From assembly GCA_903932755.1 (NCBI GenBank), contig CAIZHL010000198.1, positions 1-8,760 on the forward strand: a stretch of DNA of 8,760 nt. Reading direction: 5' to 3'. Shown here one piece after another: positions 1 through 7,153 of this stretch (the stretch's first letter is position 1; each line of letters starts with the position of its first letter). The notes below the pieces were generated by a model that was not told the DNA's origin, made no database searches, and was given only the letters and a program-made list of their open reading frames with translations. A program made the position numbers and the translations under genes. Source of the stretch: an uncultured beta proteobacterium. Lineage in GTDB: Bacteria; Pseudomonadota; Gammaproteobacteria; Burkholderiales; Rhodocyclaceae.

Positions 1-906
1 ATCGACACCTGCAAGGCCATGCCGCCCACCACGGTGGCCGTCGCCCACCCCTGCGATGAGAGTTCCCTGTCAGGCGCCATGGATGCGGCGAAAATGGGAC
101 TGATCGTGCCCATCCTGGTCGGCCCGAAGCAGAAAATCGAGGCCACCGCAAAGAAATTCGGCATCGATCTGGGTAACACCGAGATCGTCGATGCGCCCTA
201 CAGCCACGCCTCGGCCGCGCGGGCGGTCGAACTGGTGCGCGAAGGCCGCGCCGAAGCGCTGATGAAGGGCAGCCTGCATACCGACGAACTGATGGGCGCC
301 GTCGTCCGCCGCGACACCGGACTGCGCACCGCACGGCGCGTCAGTCACTGCTTCGTGATGGACGTGCCGAGCTACAGCGAAACGCTGATCGTCACCGACG
401 CTGCGATCAATATCGCGCCGACGCTCAAGGAAAAGGTCGACATCATCCAGAATGCCATCGATCTGGCCCATGCCTTGCGCTTTCCCGAAGTTCGCGTCGC
501 AATGCTCTCGGCAATGGAAACCATCAACACCGACGTACCGTCGACCATTGAGGCCGGGGCCCTGTGCAAGATGGCGGACCGCGGCCAGATCACCGGCGCC
601 ATCCTCGACGGCCCGCTGGCGCTCGACAATGCGATCAGCCTGGAATCGGTGGCGATCAAGAAGATCAAGTCGCCGGTGGCCGGCCGCGCCAACGTGCTGG
701 TGGTGCCCGACCTCGAATCGGGCAACATGCTGGCCAAGAGTCTGTCCTTCCTTGCCGGTGCCGACGCGGCGGGCATCGTGCTCGGCGCCAGGGTGCCGAT
801 CATCCTGACCAGCCGCGCCGATTCGGTGATGACGCGACTGGCCTCGTGCGCCGTCGCCGTGCTGGTAGCCGCCGCACGACGTGAGAATGCGGCAAAGATG
901 GTTTAG
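1..906 (+). CDS. Phosphate acetyl/butyryltransferase domain, 3' part of a probable MaoC-Pta bifunctional protein (5' truncated by window)
   Basis: This is a phosphotransacylase of the PTA/PTB family, which interconverts acyl-CoA plus phosphate with acyl-phosphate plus CoA in the cytoplasm. The frame is open from base 1, and the visible 301 codons end at TAG 904-906. An ATG lies at 19, but homology to the family already starts near the edge. From memory, the best-matching family is the roughly 460-residue 'bifunctional enoyl-CoA hydratase/phosphate acetyltransferase', whose N-terminal MaoC hydratase domain would lie upstream of the window. I therefore take this as a partial gene. Family segments visible, in order, are AVAHPCDESSL, ALMKGSLHTDELM, SHCFVMDVP, TDAAINIAPTL, KMADRGQITGAILDGPLA, DLESGNMLAKSL and GARVPIILTSRADS. 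The specific acyl chain (C2 or C4) cannot be read from the sequence. The neighbouring enoyl reductase makes a C4 substrate plausible. The next gene starts 71 bases downstream on the same strand, probably in the same transcript. Confidence 0.88.
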   Translation: MDTCKAMPPTTVAVAHPCDESSLSGAMDAAKMGLIVPILVGPKQKIEATAKKFGIDLGNTEIVDAPYSHASAARAVELVREGRAEALMKGSLHTDELMGAVVRRDTGLRTARRVSHCFVMDVPSYSETLIVTDAAINIAPTLKEKVDIIQNAIDLAHALRFPEVRVAMLSAMETINTDVPSTIEAGALCKMADRGQITGAILDGPLALDNAISLESVAIKKIKSPVAGRANVLVVPDLESGNMLAKSLSFLAGADAAGIVLGARVPIILTSRADSVMTRLASCAVAVLVAAARRENAAKMV

Positions 907-977
907 GTCATCGGCGATTCGATTCATTCCCAAGTCAACTCCTTGCAAAAACAATCCGCAATCCAGGAGCATCAATA

Positions 978-3305
978 ATGTCCAGCACAACAAGCAAAGC
1001 CAAAACCGCCGCAGCGGTCAAACCGATGCCGAACACGCTGTTCGCCATGAATCCCTTCCTGCAAGCCTGGGGCCCCGTGGGCGAGTATGTGGTTGATGCC
1101 GCACAGCGCACCATCCTGTTCTGGGACCTGCTGCGGCAACGCAGCGACCAGTACTATGCGCAGAAGGAGAAGGCCGTTCCGCACGTGCTGAGCTTCGATG
1201 CCGAACTGGTGCTGGACGCCCGTAGCTTCGAGCGACCGGCCAATTACCTGCTGGTGCGCATCAAGCCGCCGCAAGGCGTCACGATCGATCCATTGCGACG
1301 TCCCTTCGTGGTGGTCGATCCACGTGCCGGCCACGGCCCGGGCATTGGCGGTTTCAAGGCCGACAGCGAAATAGGTGTCGCGCTGCGGGCCGGACATCCC
1401 TGCTACTTCGTGGGTTTCACGCCCGAGCCGATGCCGGGCCAGACCATCGAGGACATCATGCGGGCGGAAGCGGTGTTCCTGGAAAAGGTCATCGCGCTCC
1501 ACCCGAAGGCGGAAGGCAAGCCTTGCGTCATCGGCAACTGCCAGGCCGGTTGGGCCGTCATGCTGGTGGCTGCGACACGGCCGGAACTGTTCGGGCCGAT
1601 CATCGTTCCCGGCTCGCCCCTGTCCTACTGGGCCGGAGTGGAAGGCGAGAACCCGATGCGCTACACCGGCGGACTGGCCGGCGGCAGCTGGATAACGGCG
1701 CTAACCAGCGACCTCGGCAACGGCAAATTCGATGGCGGCCATCTGGTCAAGAACTTCGAGAACCTCAACCCGGCCAACACGCTGTGGAGCAAAAATTACG
1801 ACATCTGGGCGAATGTCGATAAAGGCGCCGAACGCTTCCTCGAATTTGAAAAATGGTGGGGCGGCCACGTCAATCTGAATGCCGAGGAAATCCAGTGGAT
1901 CGTCGATCAGTTGTTCATCGGCAACAAGCTGGCCACGGGCGACATCCTGACCAGCGACGGCCAGCGCATCGACCTGCGCAACATCCGTTCACCGATCATC
2001 TGCTTCTGCTCGAAGGGCGACAACATCACGCCGCCGCAGCAGGCCTTGGGCTGGATCGCCGATCTCTACGCCAAGGACGACGATATCCGCGCCTGCGGCC
2101 AGACCATCATCTACGCCATCCACGAAAGCATTGGCCACCTCGGCATCTTTGTTTCGGGGGGCATCGCCAAGAAGGAGCACAATGAATTCGCCTCCAACAT
2201 CGATCTGATCGACGTTCTGCCGCCCGGCCTTTACGAGGCGGTGATGACGCCGAAATCGGACTCCGACGCCAATCCGGACCTGGTGGTCGGCGACTGGATC
2301 GTGCGCTTCGAACCGCGCACCATGGACGATATCCATGCCATCGTTCAGCCTGACCCCGAAAACGAGCGCCGCTTTGCTGCCGTGCAAAAGATTTCCGAGA
2401 TCAATCTCGGCTTGTATCGCACCCTGCTCCAGCCCCTGGTCAAGGCATCCATGAATGAGCAGACCAGCGAATTGATGAAAAAGCTCAATACCTCGGAGCT
2501 GCCGCTTGAGCTCTTCTCGGACCGCAACCCGCTGATGCACCAAGTGGCCCTGCTTGCCGAACAAGTTCGCCAGCAACGCCAGCCCGTGTCCGCGGACAAC
2601 CCGCTGCTGGAATGGCAAGCGAAGATATCGGACGCGATTGTCGCGGCGCTGGACGGCTACCGCGACATGCGCGACAAGACCATGGAGCAGATTTTCCTGG
2701 CGACCTACAGCTCCCCGCTGCTGCAGGCGCTGGTCGGAGTGCCGGCGTCCGACGAGGCGCCACGCAAACGGCCCGAAGCAGACCCGGAACGCATTGCTTT
2801 CATCGAGAAGCGAATTGCCGAACTGAAGTCCCGTATTGCCGAGGGAGGTTTACGCGAAGCCGCCATCCGCAGCCTGGTGTATATCGGCATGGCCGGGGCA
2901 GGCATCGATGAGCGCGCCTTCAACGAACTGCAGAAGATTCGCGCCGAAAACAAGGGCATGACGCTGGCGGAGTTCAAGCAAACCCTGCGCGAACAGTTCT
3001 TCAGCCTGTTGCTTGACCGGGACGCAGCGCTCGCCGCCATTCCGAACATGCTGCCGGGCGATGCCACCAAGCGCACCCAGGCGCTGGATGCCATCCGTCG
3101 CACCGTACACGCCGCCGGAAAGCCAACCGGCGCACGCGCCGAACGTTTCGCTGTCATTGAGAAAATGTTTGGCGGCGTAAAAAATGCCAAAGCGTCCGAG
3201 ACGCAGAAGGCGACTGAGAAGGCCAAAGCGCCTGCAAAGACCAGGGCCACTGCAAAGGCCAAGGCGTCGGCCAAGCCCTCGGCCAAAACCGAAAGGACCG
3301 TGTAA
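978..3305 (+). CDS. DUF3141-family protein, PHA synthase-like alpha/beta hydrolase with Lys/Ala-rich C-terminal tail
   Basis: This 775-residue protein belongs to the DUF3141 family, often labelled poly(3-hydroxyalkanoate) synthetase-like. The ATG at 978 is preceded by AGGAG at 965-969, 8 bases away, which supports the start. Residues 20-60 (AMNPFLQAWGP, AAQRTILFWDLLRQRSDQY) look like an amphipathic phasin/PhaC-type N-terminal segment. An alpha/beta-hydrolase core spans about residues 65-400. Its nucleophile elbow is G186-N-C188-Q-A-G191, a cysteine lipase box like that of PHA synthases (G-x-C-x-G-G) but with Ala at the first of the paired glycines. D348 in SKGDNITPP and H387 in GHLG sit where the PhaC Asp and His would be, so a Cys-Asp-His triad looks complete. 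Residues 430-735 are mostly helical. The last 41 residues (735-775) form a basic tail with 10 Lys and 12 Ala. Whether it polymerises, hydrolyses or transfers acyl groups is unknown. It lies between Pta and FabI-like genes and overlaps the latter by one base. Confidence 0.85.
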   Translation: MSSTTSKAKTAAAVKPMPNTLFAMNPFLQAWGPVGEYVVDAAQRTILFWDLLRQRSDQYYAQKEKAVPHVLSFDAELVLDARSFERPANYLLVRIKPPQGVTIDPLRRPFVVVDPRAGHGPGIGGFKADSEIGVALRAGHPCYFVGFTPEPMPGQTIEDIMRAEAVFLEKVIALHPKAEGKPCVIGNCQAGWAVMLVAATRPELFGPIIVPGSPLSYWAGVEGENPMRYTGGLAGGSWITALTSDLGNGKFDGGHLVKNFENLNPANTLWSKNYDIWANVDKGAERFLEFEKWWGGHVNLNAEEIQWIVDQLFIGNKLATGDILTSDGQRIDLRNIRSPIICFCSKGDNITPPQQALGWIADLYAKDDDIRACGQTIIYAIHESIGHLGIFVSGGIAKKEHNEFASNIDLIDVLPPGLYEAVMTPKSDSDANPDLVVGDWIVRFEPRTMDDIHAIVQPDPENERRFAAVQKISEINLGLYRTLLQPLVKASMNEQTSELMKKLNTSELPLELFSDRNPLMHQVALLAEQVRQQRQPVSADNPLLEWQAKISDAIVAALDGYRDMRDKTMEQIFLATYSSPLLQALVGVPASDEAPRKRPEADPERIAFIEKRIAELKSRIAEGGLREAAIRSLVYIGMAGAGIDERAFNELQKIRAENKGMTLAEFKQTLREQFFSLLLDRDAALAAIPNMLPGDATKRTQALDAIRRTVHAAGKPTGARAERFAVIEKMFGGVKNAKASETQKATEKAKAPAKTRATAKAKASAKPSAKTERTV
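3180..3302 (+). other. Lys/Ala-rich low-complexity tail coding segment
   Basis: Codons 735-775 of the DUF3141 gene encode a low-complexity basic tail. By count it has 10 Lys, 2 Arg, 12 Ala and only 3 acidic residues. AK dipeptides and spaced variants repeat (EKAKAPAK, ATAKAKASAKPSAK). The DNA shows matching imperfect repeats of gcaaag/gccaag. Such tails occur in histone H1-like proteins and in the PHA-granule proteins PhaF and PhaM, which bind DNA or the nucleoid. A similar role here is inference only. Confidence 0.7.
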
Positions 3306-4087
3306 TGGGAAATAAATTGCGCCGCCCCATCCTTGAAGGCAAGAAAGCGCTGGTCGTCGGCATCGCCAACGAGTACTCGATCGCCTATGGTTGCGCCAGG
3401 GCATTCCACGAGGCCGGTGCCGATGTCGCGATCACCTACCTGAACGACAAGGCCAGGCCGCACGTCGAGCCCCTCGCCAAAGCAGTCGAATCACCCCTCT
3501 TTCTGCCGCTGGACGTCTCGAAACCCGGTGACATGGAAGCCCTGTTCAAGCGGATCAAGAAAGAATGGGGACAACTGGACATCCTGGTGCACTCCATCGC
3601 TTCGGCGAAGAAGGAAGACATCAAGGGCGGATTGATCGACTGCTCGGCCGACGGCTTCGGCATGGCGATGGATATCTCCGTGCATTCCTTCATCCGCATG
3701 GCCAAACTGGCTGCGCCCCTGATGAAGGACGGCGGAACGATGTTTGCCATGAGCTATCACGGCGCAACGAAAGTGGTACCCAACTACAACGTGATGGGGC
3801 CGGTGAAGGCGGCACTCGAGGCCTCGTGCCGCTACCTGGCCTACGAACTCGGCCCGCGGAAAATCCGCGTTCATGCGATTTCTCCGGGACCGCTCAAGAC
3901 CCGCGCCGCCTCCGGTCTCAAGGATTTCGACATGCTCTTGAACCAGACCATGGAAAGGGCGCCCGTCGGCGAACTGGTCGATATCATGGACGTCGGGTTT
4001 ACCTGCGTCTACCTCGCCAGCCCCTACGCCCGACGCATGACCGGCGACACGGTTTATGTCGATGGCGGCATCAACATCATGGCCTGA
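3305..4087 (+). CDS. fabI: Enoyl-[acyl-carrier-protein] reductase (NADH), FabI family, probably a divergent extra copy
   Basis: This 260-residue short-chain dehydrogenase fold protein of the FabI class reduces trans-2-enoyl thioesters with NAD(P)H. The cofactor region is VVGIANEYSIAYGCA (residues 17-31), matching the FabI glycine motif. D70-V71 follows in the adenine-binding position. The catalytic set is Y151, Y161 and K168 in SYHG and NYNVMGPVK, with the same 10 and 7 spacing as E. coli Y146/Y156/K163. SPGPLKTRAASG (193-204) is the substrate-loop motif and VDGGINIM the usual C-terminus. Length is normal for FabI. The start ATG overlaps the previous stop as TAATG and has AAAGGA at 3292-3297, 7 bases upstream, so coupled translation is likely. 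Its place in a Pta/DUF3141 operon rather than a fatty-acid synthesis cluster suggests it is not the housekeeping copy and may act on acyl-CoA. That is inference. A99 replaces the glycine of the HSIG motif (E. coli G93). Confidence 0.9.
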   Translation: MGNKLRRPILEGKKALVVGIANEYSIAYGCARAFHEAGADVAITYLNDKARPHVEPLAKAVESPLFLPLDVSKPGDMEALFKRIKKEWGQLDILVHSIASAKKEDIKGGLIDCSADGFGMAMDISVHSFIRMAKLAAPLMKDGGTMFAMSYHGATKVVPNYNVMGPVKAALEASCRYLAYELGPRKIRVHAISPGPLKTRAASGLKDFDMLLNQTMERAPVGELVDIMDVGFTCVYLASPYARRMTGDTVYVDGGINIMA

Positions 4088-4150
4088 AACGGCACCCGCT
4101 ATCTTTGACGCTCGCGCAAGCCCTCTTCGTTTCCGGTCCTTGCCTGCACC

Positions 4151-5176
4151 TCAAAAATAGCGTGACGCTTCATCGAAATTGACCTTCTTCGGGGGCGGCA
4201 GTTCCCCGCGGGGAACGCGGGCCAGAACGAAGGCTCTACGCATCGGCAGGTGCCCTTTCAATTCGACGACCGAAAAATTGACATCGGCAGCCGCTTCCGG
4301 AATGCCTTCGTCCAGTACCAGATTCATGCGATTTAACCGCAGATGCCCCAGCTCGAATTGCAGATAGCGCTGGGGGTTGTCGAGTACGTCCCTCAGGCAC
4401 TCGAGCTCGGCTTCCAATACCGAGTCCCCTCCCAGTTCCTCGAGTTGCCGCTCGTTCTCCAGCAGTTCTGCCGCCAGCCTGGCTTGTTCGCTTTGCGCCG
4501 CCGGCGCCGCGCCAAAAATCGAACCCAGGCCCGGGCCATGCTGCTGCAACAGCCTCAGGCGCGTACGGATCAGCGAACGGCTGGTTTGCAGGTCCTGCCT
4601 TTCGACGCGCTCCTGACCGATCTCGGACAAGGCCTGGGCCAGCAAGTATTCGAATGCAGCGACGCCGACAACGCGGCGCAAGCGCAACTCGTCGCGGTCA
4701 CAGAGGCGCGTGCGATGATCCGAAAAACTCGCGCTGGTCTGGGCCACATCGCGCTGCACCATATCCCCTTGGACCGCCATGCCGAACACCGGCTGGATTT
4801 TGAGGGCCATGCCAAGTACCGCATACGCCTCGTCCAGTTCCGGGTACTTGCCAAACAAGGTGCGCAGATTTTCGGAGGCGCCAAGTACGCCCTCGATGTC
4901 TGACGGTGCAACAAAAAATGCCCGCAGCACCGGATCGAGAGCCCATGACTTCGATGATAGGGTATGCACGGCGGGGAGCGTGGAGGCCTGCGCGCGGAGG
5001 AACTTGATGGTGGTCTCGGCAGCAGGTGCCAGCCGCCTGCTGCTAGCGGGGAGCAACTTGAGTCGGGGATTTGTCAGCGTGATCGCCTTCTCCACGGCCC
5101 AGTCAATCATCTCGTCGGACACCCGATCCGGATCAAACTTGCCCGGCCGCTTCTTGAACCAGTCGAGAATACCCAT
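4151..5176 (-). CDS. Conserved-looking hypothetical protein, 341 aa
   Basis: I do not recognise a named family. The gene runs leftward from ATG at 5174-5176 to TGA at 4151-4153. GGGGAA at 5184-5189 lies 7 bases upstream of the start. The protein has no signal peptide and no clear membrane segment, so it is probably cytoplasmic. It begins MGILDWFKKRPGKFD. A short hydrophobic/basic stretch follows to about residue 60, then a largely helical body. Residues 110-140 (YPELDEAYAVLGMALKIQPV) form a helical segment rich in hydrophobics. Residues 225-285 are Glu/Leu/Gln-rich (RLAAELLENERQLEEL, EAELECLRDVL), likely coiled coil. A short beta-like end at 298-320 precedes a Pro/Lys stretch (ELPPPKKVNFDEASRYF). 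It converges on the fabI-like gene with a 63-base gap and diverges from the SulP gene. Codon use resembles its neighbours, so I see no sign of recent transfer. I assign no function. Confidence 0.8.
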   Translation of the reverse strand: MGILDWFKKRPGKFDPDRVSDEMIDWAVEKAITLTNPRLKLLPASSRRLAPAAETTIKFLRAQASTLPAVHTLSSKSWALDPVLRAFFVAPSDIEGVLGASENLRTLFGKYPELDEAYAVLGMALKIQPVFGMAVQGDMVQRDVAQTSASFSDHRTRLCDRDELRLRRVVGVAAFEYLLAQALSEIGQERVERQDLQTSRSLIRTRLRLLQQHGPGLGSIFGAAPAAQSEQARLAAELLENERQLEELGGDSVLEAELECLRDVLDNPQRYLQFELGHLRLNRMNLVLDEGIPEAAADVNFSVVELKGHLPMRRAFVLARVPRGELPPPKKVNFDEASRYF

Positions 5177-5400
5177 GTCATCATTCCCCGAATGAAAATC
5201 CTTCGTTAAATCCTAACACCTATCTTTTGCAGGCCGGTCCCCACGCACGGTCCGTCCGCGCGCTATGCACCGGCGCGCTGGAGCAAAGTCTCGTCGGAAG
5301 GCAGAGGTCCGCCGCAGGAACATTGCCGGCAGGAGTCCATTTTCACTTCTCCGTCGGGTGCCTGTTGCCAATTTTTCCCATTTTGCCCAAGATCACGGGC
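5177..5400. other. Divergent intergenic region between the 341-aa gene and the SulP gene
   Basis: These 224 bases separate two divergently transcribed genes and must carry promoters for both if neither is read from elsewhere. The left end (about 5190-5230) is richer in A/T than its surroundings. I found no -35/-10 pair on either strand that I would defend. The plus frame of SulP stays open back to a TTG at 5227, but those 58 codons do not look like SulP sequence and are better read as untranslated leader. Confidence 0.5.
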
Positions 5401-7140
5401 ATGAATGCTTCCGACTTGCTCAGGCACCTTCAGTCATTCTTTCCGCTGCTCGCGACGCTGCGAAGCTACCAACTCGCCTGGCTGGGCAAGGATTCGATTG
5501 CCGGCCTTTCAGCCTGTATCGTCTCAATACCTTCGGTGATCGCCTATGCCGAACTGGTGCATCTGCCGCCGATTGCCGGGCTCTACGCGGCACTGGCAGC
5601 GGCCGTCGGCTATGCCCTGTTTTCGAGTTCGCGGCACGTCATCGCCGGGCCGGATGCCGCGATCGGCCTGCTGGCGGGTTCGGCGATTCTGCCCCTGGCC
5701 AGCGGCGATCCGGCGCGCCTCGTCGTCCTGGCTGCAGTTCTGAGCATCCTGTCCGGTGTCGTGTTGCTGCTCGCGGCACGCCTAAGACTGGGCGTCATCG
5801 CCGATCTGCTGTCGCGACCGGTGCTGATCGGCTACCTCAACGGCGCATCGCTGGTCCTGATCGCCACGCAGCTGGGCAAGATGTTCGGCATCAAAACCGA
5901 AGGCGAGGAATTTTTCGAGGTCGTATCCACGGTGTTCGGCAAACTTCACCAGACCCAGGTGCCGACTTTCGTACTTGGAGTACTGCTGATCGGGCTGCTG
6001 GTCTTACTCCCACGCTGGCTGCCGCGGATTCCGGGTGCACTGGCCGTCTGCGCGGTGGCGATTGCCGCGACCTTCGCTTTCGACCTCGGCAGCCACGGCA
6101 TTGCGCTGGTCGGCGAAGTTCCTTCGGGCCTGCCGCAGCTGAGCATTCCGGCGTTCCGCTGGGCCGATGTCGCGGCGCTGGCGCCGGCAGCGGTGGCCAT
6201 CGCCTTCCTGGCGTTTTCGGATGGCATTCTTCTGGCGCAGACCTTTGCCGAAAAGAATGGCTACGAGGTGAATCCGAACCGCGAACTGGTCGCCCTGGGC
6301 TCGGCGAACATACTTGCCGGGGTCTGGCAGGGGTTTCCGGTATCCGCCAGCCAGTCGCGCACCTCGATCGTCGATTCAGCCGGCGGACTGACGCAGGTTG
6401 CACAACTGATACTGGCCCTCGGCCTGCTGGTTTTCCTGTTTTTCCTGACGAGCCTGATCGCGCTGCTGCCGAAGGTCGCGCTGGGCGCGATCCTGATCGT
6501 TACCGCCGTCGGCATGCTGGAAGTGGCGTCCCTGAAGCGCCTCTACACGATCGATCGCGTCGAGTTCGGCATTGCCGCCGGGGTGACCCTGGTGATCCTG
6601 ATCGCCGGCGTGGTACCGGGGATCATTCTGGGCTTGCTGCTGTCGCTGACCATGGTGCTGATCGATATCTCGCGGCCGCATGATGCGGTCCTGCGCATCC
6701 GCCACAGCGACGCAAAGTTCCACGACTGTCGCGAGGATGAAAAAGACACGGACACGATTCCGGGCCTGCTGGTCTACCGGCCCTATGCGCCGCTGATTTT
6801 TGCCAATGTGCGCTATGTGATGACCCGGATCCGCACGCTGGTCGCCGCGGCGGACCCGCCCGTCAAATGGCTGGTCATCGACGCCCAGGCCATCTTTGAC
6901 ATGGACGTGACTGCGGCGCAGCGGTTTGCGGAACTCCACCGGGAACTGGCAGAAAACGGAATTGAGCTGAAGATCGCCGATGCGCCGCGTCCATTCCTTG
7001 AGGAGCTCGCGCGAGTGGGACTGTCGGAGGAAATGGGGCGCCGGGATTTCTTTGTTTCGGTCAAGAAGGCAGCGGAGGCCTTCCGGCAACAGTTCCCGGA
7101 ATCGACATCAGCATCCGGGCCAAACGGACCCGGCGCTTGA
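5401..7140 (+). CDS. SulP-family inorganic anion transporter with C-terminal STAS domain
   Basis: With the start at ATG 5401 this is a 579-residue inner-membrane protein, the usual length for bacterial SulP permeases. These carry sulfate, bicarbonate or C4-dicarboxylates by proton or sodium symport. The frame extends upstream to TTG 5227, but that stretch lacks family similarity. The SulP core starts at residue 27 (WLGKDSIAGLSACIVSIP). The signature LPPIAGLYAA is at 55-64 and SSRHVIAGPDAA at 76-87. The NRELVALGSANILAGVWQGFPVSASQSRTSI region spans 293-323. Many hydrophobic helices lie between residues 30 and 425. The cytoplasmic STAS domain covers about 452-560, with LVIDAQAIFDMDVTAAQ at 491-507 as its conserved loop. 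The substrate cannot be decided from sequence alone, and no sulfate-assimilation or carbon-fixation gene is adjacent to help. No clean Shine-Dalgarno lies before 5401 (only GGG at 5397-5399). It ends 13 bases before the convergent 108-aa gene. Confidence 0.9.
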   Translation: MNASDLLRHLQSFFPLLATLRSYQLAWLGKDSIAGLSACIVSIPSVIAYAELVHLPPIAGLYAALAAAVGYALFSSSRHVIAGPDAAIGLLAGSAILPLASGDPARLVVLAAVLSILSGVVLLLAARLRLGVIADLLSRPVLIGYLNGASLVLIATQLGKMFGIKTEGEEFFEVVSTVFGKLHQTQVPTFVLGVLLIGLLVLLPRWLPRIPGALAVCAVAIAATFAFDLGSHGIALVGEVPSGLPQLSIPAFRWADVAALAPAAVAIAFLAFSDGILLAQTFAEKNGYEVNPNRELVALGSANILAGVWQGFPVSASQSRTSIVDSAGGLTQVAQLILALGLLVFLFFLTSLIALLPKVALGAILIVTAVGMLEVASLKRLYTIDRVEFGIAAGVTLVILIAGVVPGIILGLLLSLTMVLIDISRPHDAVLRIRHSDAKFHDCREDEKDTDTIPGLLVYRPYAPLIFANVRYVMTRIRTLVAAADPPVKWLVIDAQAIFDMDVTAAQRFAELHRELAENGIELKIADAPRPFLEELARVGLSEEMGRRDFFVSVKKAAEAFRQQFPESTSASGPNGPGA

Positions 7141-7146
7141 GCGCCG
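7131..7146. terminator. Perfect GC hairpin over the SulP stop codon (possible terminator without U-tract)
   Basis: CGGCGC (7131-7136), loop TTGA (7137-7140) and GCGCCG (7141-7146) form a perfect 6-bp stem with a four-base loop, and the TGA stop lies in the loop. A second perfect stem follows, GGCGGC 7157-7162 and GCCGCC 7166-7171 with loop TGG. Neither is followed by a T-run on either strand, so these are not classical intrinsic terminators. Their place at a convergent gene junction makes a role in ending or stabilising transcripts possible. Confidence 0.35.
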
Positions 7147-7153
7147 TCCGCGC

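Noticed and set aside
70..993. 307-codon open frame on the minus strand opposite the Pta gene
   Set aside because: It is antisense to a clear Pta coding frame and its product is a His/Arg/Gly/Asp-rich mixture with no domain, typical of the shadow of GC-rich coding DNA.
2705..3463. 252-codon minus-strand frame opposite the DUF3141 3' end and the fabI start
   Set aside because: It spans two well-supported plus genes, including the Lys/Ala tail whose complement gives Ala/Phe/Leu repeats. It is a shadow frame.
4088..4150. Possible terminator between the convergent fabI-like and 341-aa genes
   Set aside because: Only a weak distant match (GCTATCTTT with AAAAATAGC, about 50 bases apart and with one mismatch) was found. 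There is no compact stem and no T-run after a stem.
5190..5235. Promoter for the 341-aa gene in the A/T-richer stretch (TAGGAT-like -10)
   Set aside because: No acceptable -35 at proper spacing, so the match is no better than chance.
5265..6683. 472-codon plus-strand frame overlapping the SulP gene
   Set aside because: An Arg/Gly/Ala-rich out-of-frame reading of SulP. The other frame has the full SulP and STAS sequence.
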